DNA of 64,000 bases from CANHEE01 sp049316985 (GCA_049316985.1 JBMOJB010000002.1:1-64000), one strand, 5' to 3'. Shown: positions 17,593-26,510, counted from the stretch's first letter. A program made the numbers and translations. The notes: generated by a model from the sequence alone, not told the origin.

Positions 17593-18150
17593 ATGAATAC
17601 TATTGATTTAATTCGCCGTCGCCGCGCGGTATTTCCGGCAGTATATATTGATAAAGCAATACCAAATGAAGTAATTGAAAAAGTATTGGAAACGGCCAAT
17701 TGGGCACCCACTCACAAAAGGACCGAACCCTGGAGGTTTCATGTATTTGCAGGTGAAAGTCGTTCTAAATTGAGCCAATATCTTGGGGATTTTTACAAAT
17801 CCAACACGGCGGAAGCAGAGTATTCCGAAATTAAACACAAAAATGCGGGCGCAAACCCTTTGAAAGCAGGTTGTGTACTTGCTATTGTGTTGAAAAAGCA
17901 TGCTGATATACCTGAATGGGAGGAAATAGCTTCCGTAGCAATGGCAGTGCAAAATATGTGGCTGGCCTGTACTGAATTGGGAATAGGATCGTTCTGGGCG
18001 ACACCCAAAGCTGCTTTACAAGCCGCTGAGTTCTTGGGTCTGGAAGATGACGAACGTTGTCTTGGATTTTTCTATATGGGGTATTCTGAGCAAGAATTGC
18101 CTTTGGGAACAAGGAAAACAACAATGGCGGAAAAAACCATCTGGCATTAA
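17593..18150 (+). CDS. Nitroreductase family protein
   Basis: A 185-residue flavoprotein of the nitroreductase superfamily, expected to bind FMN and use NAD(P)H. The N-terminal MNTIDLIRRRRAVFPAVY carries the Arg-rich FMN-phosphate-binding segment; LETANWAPTHKRTEPWRFHV is the conserved loop; ASVAMAVQNMWLACTELGIG and the C-terminal FFYMGYSEQELP complete the fold. Length fits the short single-domain type (YdjA-like). The start at 17593 is preferred because the promoter box lies between it and the upstream ATG. trmB begins 2 bases after its stop, so both are in one operon. Confidence 0.9.
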   Translation: MNTIDLIRRRRAVFPAVYIDKAIPNEVIEKVLETANWAPTHKRTEPWRFHVFAGESRSKLSQYLGDFYKSNTAEAEYSEIKHKNAGANPLKAGCVLAIVLKKHADIPEWEEIASVAMAVQNMWLACTELGIGSFWATPKAALQAAEFLGLEDDERCLGFFYMGYSEQELPLGTRKTTMAEKTIWH

Positions 18151-18152
18151 CG

Positions 18153-18848
18153 ATGAGTACAAGAAACAAGCTACAAAAATTTGCTGAATTATTGGAGTTT
18201 CCACATGTATTGGAAAACTTTAGCTATGAAAATCCGGAATTGGTCGGGCGCGATGGCGAAAAAGTGGATCTAAAATCAAAATGGAAGGAAGAATTTTTCC
18301 ATAATCAACAATCCTTGGTTTTGGAGTTAGCTTGTGGAAGAGGAGAATATACAGTCGCAATGGCAAAGCGATATCCAGACATTAACTTTGTAGGAGTAGA
18401 CATCAAAGGCGCGCGAATTTGGCAGGGTGCCAGACAAGTTTTAGATAATGAACTGAGGAATGCTGCATTTTTACGAACCAAAATCGAGTTGTTGGATTGT
18501 TTTTTTGGAAAAGATGAGGTCGATGAAATATGGATTACTTTTCCCGATCCTTTTTTAAAAGAGAGTAAGAGTCTACGTAGATTAACCTCTCCGTTCTTTC
18601 TAAATATTTACAGAAATATACTGAAAAAAGAGGGAATAGTCCACTTGAAAACGGACTCTCCTGTGCTATATGATTTTACTTTGGAAGTAATTCAAGGGGA
18701 TGAAAAATGCAAATTGATTTATTCGTCTGATGATCTTTATGCAGCGCCACTGGCCTTTCCTGAACTAGAAATTCAGACCTATTATGAAGCAAAAAATATT
18801 TCCGGCTCGGGAGTTTCAAAATATTTGAAATTTAGCATCAACAATTGA
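18153..18848 (+). CDS. trmB: tRNA (guanine46-N7)-methyltransferase
   Basis: A 231-residue SAM-dependent enzyme that methylates N7 of guanine 46 in the variable loop of tRNAs. The SAM-binding motif I is LVLELACGRGEYTVAMAK, followed by NFVGVDIKGARIWQGAR; the TrmB hallmark is EIWITFPDPFLKESK. The N-terminal part (RNKLQKFAELLEFPHV) matches the family. Length is normal. It directly follows the nitroreductase gene and shares its promoter. Confidence 0.95.
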   Translation: MSTRNKLQKFAELLEFPHVLENFSYENPELVGRDGEKVDLKSKWKEEFFHNQQSLVLELACGRGEYTVAMAKRYPDINFVGVDIKGARIWQGARQVLDNELRNAAFLRTKIELLDCFFGKDEVDEIWITFPDPFLKESKSLRRLTSPFFLNIYRNILKKEGIVHLKTDSPVLYDFTLEVIQGDEKCKLIYSSDDLYAAPLAFPELEIQTYYEAKNISGSGVSKYLKFSINN

Positions 18849-19071
18849 ATTAATAATTGAAGCTCCATGTCCTTTTGTGTGGGTAAATGAGTTTTTTAAG
18901 TTTTCAAATCATCAAATTTAGAAGCAGCTATTAAAGAAAACCTAAGTACCTACACCGAATAGCATAGCGCTAAACTTGTACACTAAAATAATGGGTTTTT
19001 GATCGTGTTTCTATCCAATTTAACGTATTCAAAAACATTGATCATTAATCATTAATCACTAATAACCTCCT

Positions 19072-20040
19072 TTGTTTCGATTCGAACATCCATTTTTGCT
19101 TTGGACGATTGCCTTTGTTTTTTTGATGTTTGTGTTTTTTCTATGGCAAACCAAACAAAAAGAAAAGCTACGGGGTACTATAATCCATCCCGAAGCTTTG
19201 CCTCGGTTGATTGTAGGGAGCGCAAAAGAGGAGAAGAGGAAAGTGTATTTTGTTTTGATGGCTTTGTTTTTTCTGTGTCTGGCGCTGGCTAATCCGCAAT
19301 GGGGGAAAAAGCAAAATATGGTTCGGAGTAAGGAGGAAGATTTGCTGATTGTAATGGATGTATCCCAAAGTATGCTGGCGCAGGATGTTTTACCGAGCCG
19401 TCTGACAGTGGCAAAAGCGTTGGTTTTGAAGATTTTCGATGATTGCGAAGCAGAAAGGATTGGTATTGTGACCTTTGCCCTGAACGCAAATCTGTTAATG
19501 CCTTTTACTACGGATTTCTCTGCAACTAAAATGTACATTGAATCACTCGATACTGGTTTTGGCTCGGAGCAAGGTACATCGATTGAAGCAGCAATTGAAG
19601 CAGCAATTGAACAGCGAGATCCGGATCAGACAAGACCATTATCGATTGTTTTGCTTACGGATGGCGAAAGCCACGAAGATACCGGGATTTCTGCAGCAAA
19701 AAGTTTGGGAAATAAATCCATCGAATTGATTGTAGTTGGAGTCGGAACTGCCGAAGGAGCTTATATTCCTGATGAAAGTGGGTTTAAAAGAGATATGTTT
19801 GGAAATTTTGTTAAATCCAGGCTAAATGAACCACTTCTTCAACAAATAGCAAAATCCGGGCATGGGCATTATTTTAATTTGAGCAAAGATCTGAATTCAG
19901 CGCATCAGGCAATCCTTAAGCAATTTGCGACGGAAGGAAAAACTTCAAGTGGGCGTCGTGTTTATGAGGAGTATGAAAGCAGATTTCAATGGTTTTTGGC
20001 CGTTGGGCTTTTGCTTTTGTTGTATTGTCTCATTGTGTAG
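19072..20040 (+). CDS. VWA domain membrane protein, BatB-like
   Basis: A 322-residue protein with two hydrophobic segments at the N-terminus, a von Willebrand factor A domain and one C-terminal membrane helix (WFLAVGLLLLLYCLIV). The MIDAS metal site is visible: DVSQSM (Asp-x-Ser-x-Ser) near residue 97 and LLTDGESHED further on. Order and length match the BatA/BatB aerotolerance proteins of Bacteroidota. The start is TTG, chosen because FRFEHPFLLW directly after it is the usual N-terminus of this family; no ATG is available upstream. The 12-base unit encoding IEAA is tandemly doubled at 19582-19605. The other bat genes and a MoxR ATPase, normally adjacent, are not here. Confidence 0.8.
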   Translation: MFRFEHPFLLWTIAFVFLMFVFFLWQTKQKEKLRGTIIHPEALPRLIVGSAKEEKRKVYFVLMALFFLCLALANPQWGKKQNMVRSKEEDLLIVMDVSQSMLAQDVLPSRLTVAKALVLKIFDDCEAERIGIVTFALNANLLMPFTTDFSATKMYIESLDTGFGSEQGTSIEAAIEAAIEQRDPDQTRPLSIVLLTDGESHEDTGISAAKSLGNKSIELIVVGVGTAEGAYIPDESGFKRDMFGNFVKSRLNEPLLQQIAKSGHGHYFNLSKDLNSAHQAILKQFATEGKTSSGRRVYEEYESRFQWFLAVGLLLLLYCLIV

Positions 20041-20078
20041 TTGGTTATATTTCAGGGTCGATTACCTGGGTTAAGCAC

Positions 20079-20109
20079 ATTTTCAATTTTCAATTTTCAA
20101 TTTTCAATT
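20079..20109. repeat. Short tandem repeat TTTTCAA
   Basis: Four near-perfect 8-base units (CAATTTTC type) lie just upstream of the rnpB promoter. They may form part of the promoter's AT-rich upstream region; no other function is evident. Confidence 0.6.
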
Positions 20110-20115
20110 ATTTCG

Positions 20116-20123
20116 TATCTTTG
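20116..20123 (+). promoter_or_regulatory. Bacteroidota -7 promoter box for rnpB
   Basis: TATCTTTG, ending five bases before the first paired base of RNase P RNA, which is the expected distance to the transcription start. Confidence 0.75.
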
Positions 20124-20127
20124 CGCG

Positions 20128-20511
20128 CTGCAAGCCGCTCTATCGCGACTTTTTAAGGTGAGGAAAGTCCGGACAACGTAGAGCACCACGCTACCTAACG
20201 GGTAGGATTCTGGGCAACCAGAATACGGAAAGTGTTACAGAAAATAACTACCATTTGTCGCAAGGCAAAAGGAAAAGGTGAAAATGTGCGGTAAGAGCGC
20301 ACGCAGTGACTTAGTAATAGATCATTGGAATAAACCCCGTGGGTTGAAATGCCATGTACACCGGCTGTTTTGCTTCGGCAAAACTAAATGTTGCTCGCAT
20401 ATACCGGGGGGTAGGCAGCTAGAGGCTTTGAGTGATTAAAGTCCCAGATAAATGATAGAGGCATCGAGTTTTTTGGACTCGATGTACAGAATCCGGCTTA
20501 TAGGCTTGCAG
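20128..20511 (+). ncRNA. rnpB: RNase P RNA, bacterial class A
   Basis: The catalytic RNA of RNase P, which trims the 5' ends of precursor tRNAs. Conserved blocks are GAGGAAAGTCCGGAC (20160-20174), the ACAGAATCCGGCTTA near the 3' end (from 20486), and GGTAGGCAGCT-like and AGATAAATGATAG core pieces. The ends form helix P1: CTGCAAGCC (20128-20136) pairs with GGCTTGCAG (20503-20511). The 384-base length is normal. A promoter box precedes it by five bases, and a short U-run follows. It lies between the batB-like gene and serS. Confidence 0.97.
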
Positions 20512-20569
20512 TTTTTATCATATACCAAAAATTGGGTTAAATACCCGTAATTTTAATTCAAACTAGAAT

Positions 20570-21847
20570 ATGCTACAAGTTAATGTCATCCGTGAAAACA
20601 AAGAGAAAGTTATTGAGGGGCTGAAAAAGAAACATTTCGGTCATCCTGAGTTGGTCGTAGAGCAGATTATTGCCATTGACGATGTCAGAAAAAATGCGCA
20701 AGGTCAATTGGATATGCTCTTGTCAGAATCTAATAAAGCCTCGAAAGCTATTGGTGATTTGATGAAAAGTGGAAAAGCAGCTGAAGCGGAATCATTAAAA
20801 GCACAGGTATCTGCTTCGAAAGAGGAGGAGAAAGCACTTAAGGCAAAATTCGAACAGGCTGGAGTAGATTTAGAGAATATTTTATTGACGGTTCCCAATT
20901 TGCCACATGAAAGTGTGCCATTTGGCAAAACTCCGGAAGAAAACGAGGTGTATCGCGACTGGGAAAGTGATTTGCCTAAATTGCATGAAGGTGCTATCCC
21001 ACATTGGGAATTGGCTAAAAAATATGATATTTTTGACCTGGAACTTGGCGTTAAAATAACCGGTGCGGGTTTTCCTGTTTATAAAGGAAAAGGAGCAAAA
21101 TTACAGCGTGCGCTGATCTCATTTTTTCTTGATGAAGCTGAAAAGGCCGGCTACTTAGAAATTCAGCCTCCTTTGGTCGTGAACGAAGCAAGCGGAAGGG
21201 CTACAGGTCAATTGCCGGACAAAGAAGGGCAGATGTACCATATTGGCATTGATGATTTGTATCTTATTCCAACAGCAGAAGTTCCAATTACTAATTTGTA
21301 TCGCGACGTGATATTGGATGAAAAGGATTTTCCTGTTAAAATGTGTGGATATACGCCTTGTTTTCGTCGAGAAGCGGGTTCATACGGAGCTCATGTTCGT
21401 GGATTGAACCGACTTCATCAGTTCGATAAAGTAGAAATAGTTCGCCTAGAACATCCGGATAAATCGTATGCTGCGTTGATGGAAATGCTTGATCATGTTG
21501 CCTTATTATTGGATAAACTTGAATTGCCTTATCGCATTTTGCGCTTGTGTGGAGGTGATATGTCTTTCGCTTCGGCATTGACATTTGATTTCGAAGTGTT
21601 TTCTGCAGCACAGGAGCGCTGGCTGGAGGTCAGTTCTGTTTCTAATTTTGAAACATTCCAGGCGAATAGAATGAAATTGCGTTTTCGGGATGAAAATAAA
21701 AAAACAACTTTGTCGCACACCCTCAACGGTTCTGCACTCGCACTCGCAAGAATTGTCGCAGCGTTGTTAGAAAATAACCAGACTCCCGAGGGAATCATGA
21801 TTCCGGCCGCTTTACAGCCTTATACAAAATTCAACAGGATTGGATAA
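20570..21847 (+). CDS. serS: Seryl-tRNA synthetase
   Basis: A 425-residue class II synthetase that charges tRNA-Ser (and tRNA-Sec where present) with serine. The N-terminal ~110 residues form the long antiparallel coiled coil that binds the tRNA variable arm (KAAEAESLKAQVSASKEEEK). Motif 2 is CFRREAGSYGAHVRGLNRLH with QFDKVEIV, and motif 3 is LNGSALALARIVAALLENN. The serine-binding region (PTAEVPITNLY) is present. Length is normal. It follows rnpB at about 60 bases and precedes the ROK kinase by 34 bases. Confidence 0.98.
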   Translation: MLQVNVIRENKEKVIEGLKKKHFGHPELVVEQIIAIDDVRKNAQGQLDMLLSESNKASKAIGDLMKSGKAAEAESLKAQVSASKEEEKALKAKFEQAGVDLENILLTVPNLPHESVPFGKTPEENEVYRDWESDLPKLHEGAIPHWELAKKYDIFDLELGVKITGAGFPVYKGKGAKLQRALISFFLDEAEKAGYLEIQPPLVVNEASGRATGQLPDKEGQMYHIGIDDLYLIPTAEVPITNLYRDVILDEKDFPVKMCGYTPCFRREAGSYGAHVRGLNRLHQFDKVEIVRLEHPDKSYAALMEMLDHVALLLDKLELPYRILRLCGGDMSFASALTFDFEVFSAAQERWLEVSSVSNFETFQANRMKLRFRDENKKTTLSHTLNGSALALARIVAALLENNQTPEGIMIPAALQPYTKFNRIG

Positions 21848-21881
21848 AAAATCAAATCAACAAAACGCAAAAAATTGAGAT

Positions 21882-22778
21882 ATGCTTTGGGGTATTGATC
21901 TTGGAGGAACAAAAATAGAGTGCGCTATTATTGAAAGCGCTCAAAATATCGAACCGATTTGTCGTGAAAGAATCGCTACAGAAGGGCATTTAGGTTATGA
22001 GCATATTATCGGGCAGGTCGTGAAGTTGGTGGACAAAGTAAAGGCGGTCAGTGGAATCTCACCTGCAACCATCGGAATTGGTACTCCGGGTGCACTTGAG
22101 CCCAGTACGCAGTTGATGAAAAATTGTAACACAACCTCCTTAATTGGAAAGCCTTTTAAGGCAGATTTGGAAAAAGCACTTGGTATTCCCATTAGAATTG
22201 CGAACGATGCCAATTGTTTTGCCTTGGCAGAAGCCAGAATGGGCGCTGCCAATACTTACTTGCCCAATGCAGAAGTGATATTTGGTATTATAATGGGAAC
22301 TGGTGTCGGCGGTGGCATTGTCGTGAATCACAAGGTAATCAATGGAAGACATGGCCTTGGAGGAGAATGGGGCCATAATTTTTTGGATGAATCTGGTGGA
22401 ATGTGTTACTGCGGAAGAGTAGGTTGTGTAGAAACCATGATCTCCGGTCCGGCCCTTGAAAGATTTTATCTCAAGCAATGCGGCAAAGCGTTAAAATTGA
22501 AAGAAATCGTAAGTAATTACGAAACAGGTAATGATAGTGCTGCTGAACTGACCATGAAACAACTGGTTACCTATTTTGGTAAAGCAGTAGGGCCAATTAT
22601 AAATATTATTGATCCGGAAGCTATAGTTATTGGTGGAGGTGTAGGGAATATCGACATTTTGTACACCGAAGGTGTCGAAGAAGTGAAAAAATATGTATTC
22701 AATTCGAGGCTTGATACGATGTTTTTGAAACCTACTTTGGGAGATTCTGCTGGTGTTTTTGGAGCGGCTATTCTTTGA
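21882..22778 (+). CDS. ROK family sugar kinase
   Basis: A 298-residue sugar kinase of the ROK family. The ATP-binding phosphate-1 motif is WGIDLGGTKIECAII at the N-terminus; the catalytic Asp lies in RIANDANCFALAEA; phosphate-2 is MGTGVGGGIVVN; and the ROK signature with zinc ligands is GGMCYCGRVGCVE preceded by GEWGHN. The adenosine motif IIDPEAIVIGGGVGN closes the domain. No DNA-binding domain is present, so it is a kinase and not a NagC-type regulator. The substrate (glucose, fructose or N-acetylated sugar) cannot be settled. It is convergent with the histidine kinase, with only 6 bases between the stops. Confidence 0.93.
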   Translation: MLWGIDLGGTKIECAIIESAQNIEPICRERIATEGHLGYEHIIGQVVKLVDKVKAVSGISPATIGIGTPGALEPSTQLMKNCNTTSLIGKPFKADLEKALGIPIRIANDANCFALAEARMGAANTYLPNAEVIFGIIMGTGVGGGIVVNHKVINGRHGLGGEWGHNFLDESGGMCYCGRVGCVETMISGPALERFYLKQCGKALKLKEIVSNYETGNDSAAELTMKQLVTYFGKAVGPIINIIDPEAIVIGGGVGNIDILYTEGVEEVKKYVFNSRLDTMFLKPTLGDSAGVFGAAIL

Positions 22779-22784
22779 TATTTT

Positions 22785-25736
22785 TTATTTTAATACCTTT
22801 CTCAATTGGATACTGGTACCATTGGTGCTGTCACTCCTGATTTCCAACAATGCATCGATTTCCTTTGCTCGAAATCGCATGTTGTCTAAGCCGAAATTTT
22901 CCACATATTCTTTATTAGGATCAAAACCTACACCATTATCACTAATGATCAGGAGTAGCGTTTCGTCCTCGCCGCATTCTATTGTTATATCAATAATTCG
23001 TGCCTGCGAATGCTTGATAATATTTTGAATAGCCTCTTGTCCAATCCTGAAAAGACCCAATACCGTATTTGAATACAATGTGTGATTGGATATAATGTTT
23101 TCATGAAACGACAACACAAGTGATGAATTGTCTCGTATTTGATAAATAATATATTGCTTGAGCCGGTCTGCAAAATCCTGGACAGTAATTTCCTCTTTAT
23201 TCAGAGCCCAGATTGTGTCTCGGATGCTGCTCATCATATTTTGAGCATTAGAGCGTAAGTTGAGCAAACGGTCTTTTAGATGGTCTTCTTCAGGGGACAA
23301 TTGACCGGTGGCCCAGTCCATACTTGATATCAGATAAGTTATCTGTGCACCTACATTGTCGTGTAAATCACGAGAGATGCGTTCGCGTTCATTTTTCAAT
23401 TGATTCAGCAGCTGAAATGCCTGCTCTTGTTTGCGGCTTTTTCTTCTTTGCCAATAATAAACCAAAGCGGCTACTGAAGCCACGAAAAGCATAGCACAAA
23501 TCAGATAGAACCACCATCTCATATAAATTGGCGTGATGATATGAATGTACAGCGTGGCGACCTGTTGCGATTCTTTGCCATCGTCGTTTGCGGCTCTTAC
23601 TTTAAATGCATAATCACCTGGTGGAATTTTTGGATATCTGGCAAATCGTTGACCACTGGCGTAAATCCAGTCTTTGTCAATACCTTCCAGTTTATAGAAA
23701 TATTGAACGGTCTTATTTGCTGAAAACTGCAGTCCGGTAAATTCAAATGACAAGGTATTTTGGCCGTAAGGAAAGCTTAGGTATTTTTTATACCAAATAA
23801 TTGTATCAGTGGGGTAGTCATAGTCATTGACGCGCACTTTAGAAATGATCGGGATGGGTGCGACGGGATTGTCAAAAAAATTATTTTCTTTGAAATAATT
23901 GATGCCGCGTACACCGCCAAAAATAATGAGGCTGTCTTCGGAACGGAAAAATGCGCCGGTATTGAATTCGTAGCTTTGCAGGTTGTTGTTCAAAGTAAAG
24001 TTTTTGAAAATTGACTTTGAAATATTAAGTCTTGAAATTCCGCGGTTGTGGCTGAGCCAAAGTGTTTTCCCGGCTCCTTCTAATACGCCGTATATGAAGT
24101 CGTTGGCCAGTCCATATTTTTCTTTATTGTATAGTTTAATTGATTGGCCGGGTTTGGATTGATACAGGCCGGAGGTAGTGGCAATCCAAAATGTATTGTC
24201 AGAACTCCTAAGGATGTGCTTGCAATATACGGAGGGTGCCAAAACTGTTAGTTGTCCTGATTTTGAAATAAAGAAAAGCCCCGCTTTGGTGCCAACATAA
24301 TAGGAGTTGTCATCCCCTGTTGCAAGGCAAGTGATTTCCTTGTCTACATATACATTGGGGACGGCAGTGATGCGGTTTAGAGGTTCATATACGTATAGTT
24401 TTCCACCGGATCCCACAAGAAACTGGTTTTCACTGAGCCTACAGACTGCGGTGATTTTTTTTATGCCATTTTGAGCCAGGAGAGTTTCATCCAAAGTACT
24501 GATTTCATGAGTTTTTATGTTGAGGAGCTGTAAGGATTGATGAGCAAAGAGTAGGAGATGCGCTTGTCCCCACTGTTCTATTTTAAAAATGTATTGTTTT
24601 ACAGGAATGGTTATGCAGGGTTTTTCCGGATTTTTTAAGTCATATATTTCTATTCCTTTCTTTAAAACACTACAGTACAGGTTGTTGTCTCCTTTTTTCT
24701 TAATAATTGCTTTTATATAGTAATAATTTTCACTAGGTATCAGGGAGAATTTATTGGTATTCGGAATTAATTTATTGACTCCGGCGGAATTCGTGCCTAC
24801 CCAAAGGTTGCCATCAATATCGCTTGCAATGCTGAGAATCTGGTTGGTCGACAATGACTTGAGATCGTTGGGGTCGTGCTTAATTAAAGTTGTTTTTTCG
24901 CTGGCAGGTGTGAAATTGATCAGCCCTTTGTCGGTCGCCAGAAGAATGCCTTTTGGCCATGATGTAATCTTGAGAATGGGAAATTTAGAAACAATGTATT
25001 GCTTTAGTATGCTGAGGTTTTCATTGCAAATCAGGAGTCTTCCTGAAGTGGTGCCAAAATACATTTTACCGTTACTTGTAAAGTTGCAATTTATGTCTGC
25101 AAATTCGGGATGAGCTTTTTCCACGCTCCAGCTTTCTGTCGTGGAATCGAATATATACTGATGTTCCTTAGTGAAAACCAGTAAGTTGTTTTTGTATGGA
25201 ACAAAGGTCATTTTGCCCTTATGTTGAGAGGTATCTGCAGGAAAAGTAAAACTCTTCATAGCTTTTGCGCTTTCTCGGTCGATACACTCTATGTTTCCTT
25301 TGACATCGTGGCACCACAATTTACCATTTTCGGTTTCATAGAAAGCGTTCATGTCAAAATTGCCAGTTTTGACGGCCATGAATTTGTCTGTAATGTGGTT
25401 GTATTTGGAACAACCTCCAATCCTGAAAAAACACCAAATATCCCCTGATCGGTCCAGGTATAATTTTCTAATGTCACCGGATGTCAGCGAGGTCGGACCT
25501 TCTTCTTCATGATGGTGATATGTGTGAAATTCATAACCATCGTAGCGATTTAATCCATCGGAGGTAGCAAACCACCAAAAGCCTTTTGAGTCTTGCAGAA
25601 TATCCCATACGGTGCCTTGAGACAAACCCTCCTGTACACCAAAACGTTCGAATTTGAAGTCCGAATCCTGACCCACTAAGCGCAAATTGAATAGCAGAGA
25701 AAGTATAAAAAGGTACAGGAGTTTTTGGCGCAGCAT
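22785..25736 (-). CDS. Sensor histidine kinase with two-component-regulator propeller
   Basis: A 983-residue protein. After a signal peptide come the propeller repeats, beginning with GLSQGTVWDILQDSKGFWWF, over roughly residues 30-640; then a Y_Y_Y domain (FSANKTVQYFYKLEGIDKDW) at about 640-720; a membrane helix (WWFYLICAMLFVASVAALVY) near 745; the HisKA_3 dimerisation helix ERISRDLHDNVGAQ with phospho-acceptor His at about residue 789; and a HATPase_c domain (IGQEAIQNIIKHSQA, ISDNGVGF). It would sense an extracellular or periplasmic signal, often a carbohydrate in this family, and phosphorylate a LuxR-type response regulator. No receiver or DNA-binding domain is fused, and no response regulator is encoded nearby. 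A promoter box lies at 25774-25781. Confidence 0.93.
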   Translation of the reverse strand: MLRQKLLYLFILSLLFNLRLVGQDSDFKFERFGVQEGLSQGTVWDILQDSKGFWWFATSDGLNRYDGYEFHTYHHHEEEGPTSLTSGDIRKLYLDRSGDIWCFFRIGGCSKYNHITDKFMAVKTGNFDMNAFYETENGKLWCHDVKGNIECIDRESAKAMKSFTFPADTSQHKGKMTFVPYKNNLLVFTKEHQYIFDSTTESWSVEKAHPEFADINCNFTSNGKMYFGTTSGRLLICNENLSILKQYIVSKFPILKITSWPKGILLATDKGLINFTPASEKTTLIKHDPNDLKSLSTNQILSIASDIDGNLWVGTNSAGVNKLIPNTNKFSLIPSENYYYIKAIIKKKGDNNLYCSVLKKGIEIYDLKNPEKPCITIPVKQYIFKIEQWGQAHLLLFAHQSLQLLNIKTHEISTLDETLLAQNGIKKITAVCRLSENQFLVGSGGKLYVYEPLNRITAVPNVYVDKEITCLATGDDNSYYVGTKAGLFFISKSGQLTVLAPSVYCKHILRSSDNTFWIATTSGLYQSKPGQSIKLYNKEKYGLANDFIYGVLEGAGKTLWLSHNRGISRLNISKSIFKNFTLNNNLQSYEFNTGAFFRSEDSLIIFGGVRGINYFKENNFFDNPVAPIPIISKVRVNDYDYPTDTIIWYKKYLSFPYGQNTLSFEFTGLQFSANKTVQYFYKLEGIDKDWIYASGQRFARYPKIPPGDYAFKVRAANDDGKESQQVATLYIHIITPIYMRWWFYLICAMLFVASVAALVYYWQRRKSRKQEQAFQLLNQLKNERERISRDLHDNVGAQITYLISSMDWATGQLSPEEDHLKDRLLNLRSNAQNMMSSIRDTIWALNKEEITVQDFADRLKQYIIYQIRDNSSLVLSFHENIISNHTLYSNTVLGLFRIGQEAIQNIIKHSQARIIDITIECGEDETLLLIISDNGVGFDPNKEYVENFGLDNMRFRAKEIDALLEIRSDSTNGTSIQLRKVLK

Positions 25737-25773
25737 GAATTGGGCATTTTCTGTTTAGCTTGAAAACTTGTAC

Positions 25774-25781
25774 CAAAGATA
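25774..25781 (-). promoter_or_regulatory. Bacteroidota -7 promoter box for the histidine kinase
   Basis: The minus strand reads TATCTTTG; a start near 25767 leaves a leader of about 30 bases before the ATG at 25736. Confidence 0.55.
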
Positions 25782-26064
25782 ATAGATTTACGCAATTGCA
25801 AGCTGTATAAACTTTTTTTGGGAGCATTGGTAGCAGAATCTTAACTTGTGTTTTTTCGCGGAAGTTTGTTTTAATCAATAGTAAGTTGTTGTACTAAAGC
25901 TTTTATTTTAAGTTTTATTTGATTTTAAATCTCATTTTATTTTCACAATAATTTATTCATTCTATAAATAAAGAACTGTTAGTTAATTTATTAATACATA
26001 TAAAAATAAAATTATACTTTCATAATGGCTTTTTTTTGTCTTTGTTACTTAGTGTAAATTCATT

Positions 26065-26072
26065 CACCTTTG
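26065..26072 (+). promoter_or_regulatory. Likely -7 promoter box of the candidate small RNA
   Basis: CACCTTTG differs from TAnnTTTG only at its first base; TTTG at 26041-26044 sits 20 bases upstream in the place of the -33 element. Transcription would begin near 26079. Confidence 0.45.
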
Positions 26073-26078
26073 CACTGT

Positions 26079-26348
26079 GAATTGCGAAAGTAAGGGACGA
26101 CGATTAGCAGTTTATTAAAGGTGGCGATACCGCTGCATTTGTTGCAGAAATCACAAAATTATATAATTGTTGCGATGAGCCAGATCGGCAAGGGACGGCC
26201 CAAAATCTGGCTCATCAATACATTTTTAGGGATTTCGAAAATCGAATTGATTCGTCAACTAAATTAGAAATTTTACTAGAGCTTGTAGTTTATGTTCATG
26301 GGATTATAAATTGTTGGAAAGTCGCATCTAAAGAGGTGCGACTTTTTT
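26079..26348 (+). ncRNA. Candidate structured small RNA, family not recognised
   Basis: An intergenic unit of about 270 bases with its own promoter box and a classic Rho-independent terminator. Internal structure: CTGCA/TGCAG hairpin (26133-26147), a perfect 12-bp helix GATGAGCCAGAT (26174-26185) with ATCTGGCTCATC (26205-26216) closed by a GGC/GCC inner stem, and CGAATTGATTCG (26243-26254). It lies between the divergent histidine kinase and E2 genes, and the E2 gene has a separate promoter at 26409. A 30-codon frame (ATG at 26175, stop at 26267) overlaps the main hairpin and might be translated. It could be 6S RNA or a group-specific sRNA; it is not tmRNA, SRP RNA or RNase P RNA by any motif I can see. 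Confidence 0.6.
26321..26348 (+). terminator. Rho-independent terminator of the candidate small RNA
   Basis: GTCGCATCT (26321-26329) pairs with AGGTGCGAC (26334-26342) over nine bases (one G-U) with a four-base AAAG loop, followed by six U residues. Confidence 0.9.
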
Positions 26349-26408
26349 GTGTGTAAAGAGGCATGTCAATTTACTTTTCATTTCCTTTCCGAAATAGAAT
26401 ATTTGGCT

Positions 26409-26416
26409 TACCTTTG
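26409..26416 (+). promoter_or_regulatory. Bacteroidota -7 promoter box for the E2 gene
   Basis: TACCTTTG followed by GC, with a leader of about 88 bases before the ATG at 26511. Confidence 0.55.
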
Positions 26417-26510
26417 CGCTTTAATTTTGCACCCTTTGAATTAAATTTTCTTAGTTAAAATGAAGAAATGGTGCAGATTGTATCTAATTTAGTACAATAA
26501 ATAAGTAATT

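Noticed and set aside
20079..20109. TTTTCAA tandem repeat as a recombination or phase-variation site
   Set aside because: It is a short AT-rich repeat outside any reading frame and beyond the rnpB promoter core; no sign of variability can be seen from one sequence.
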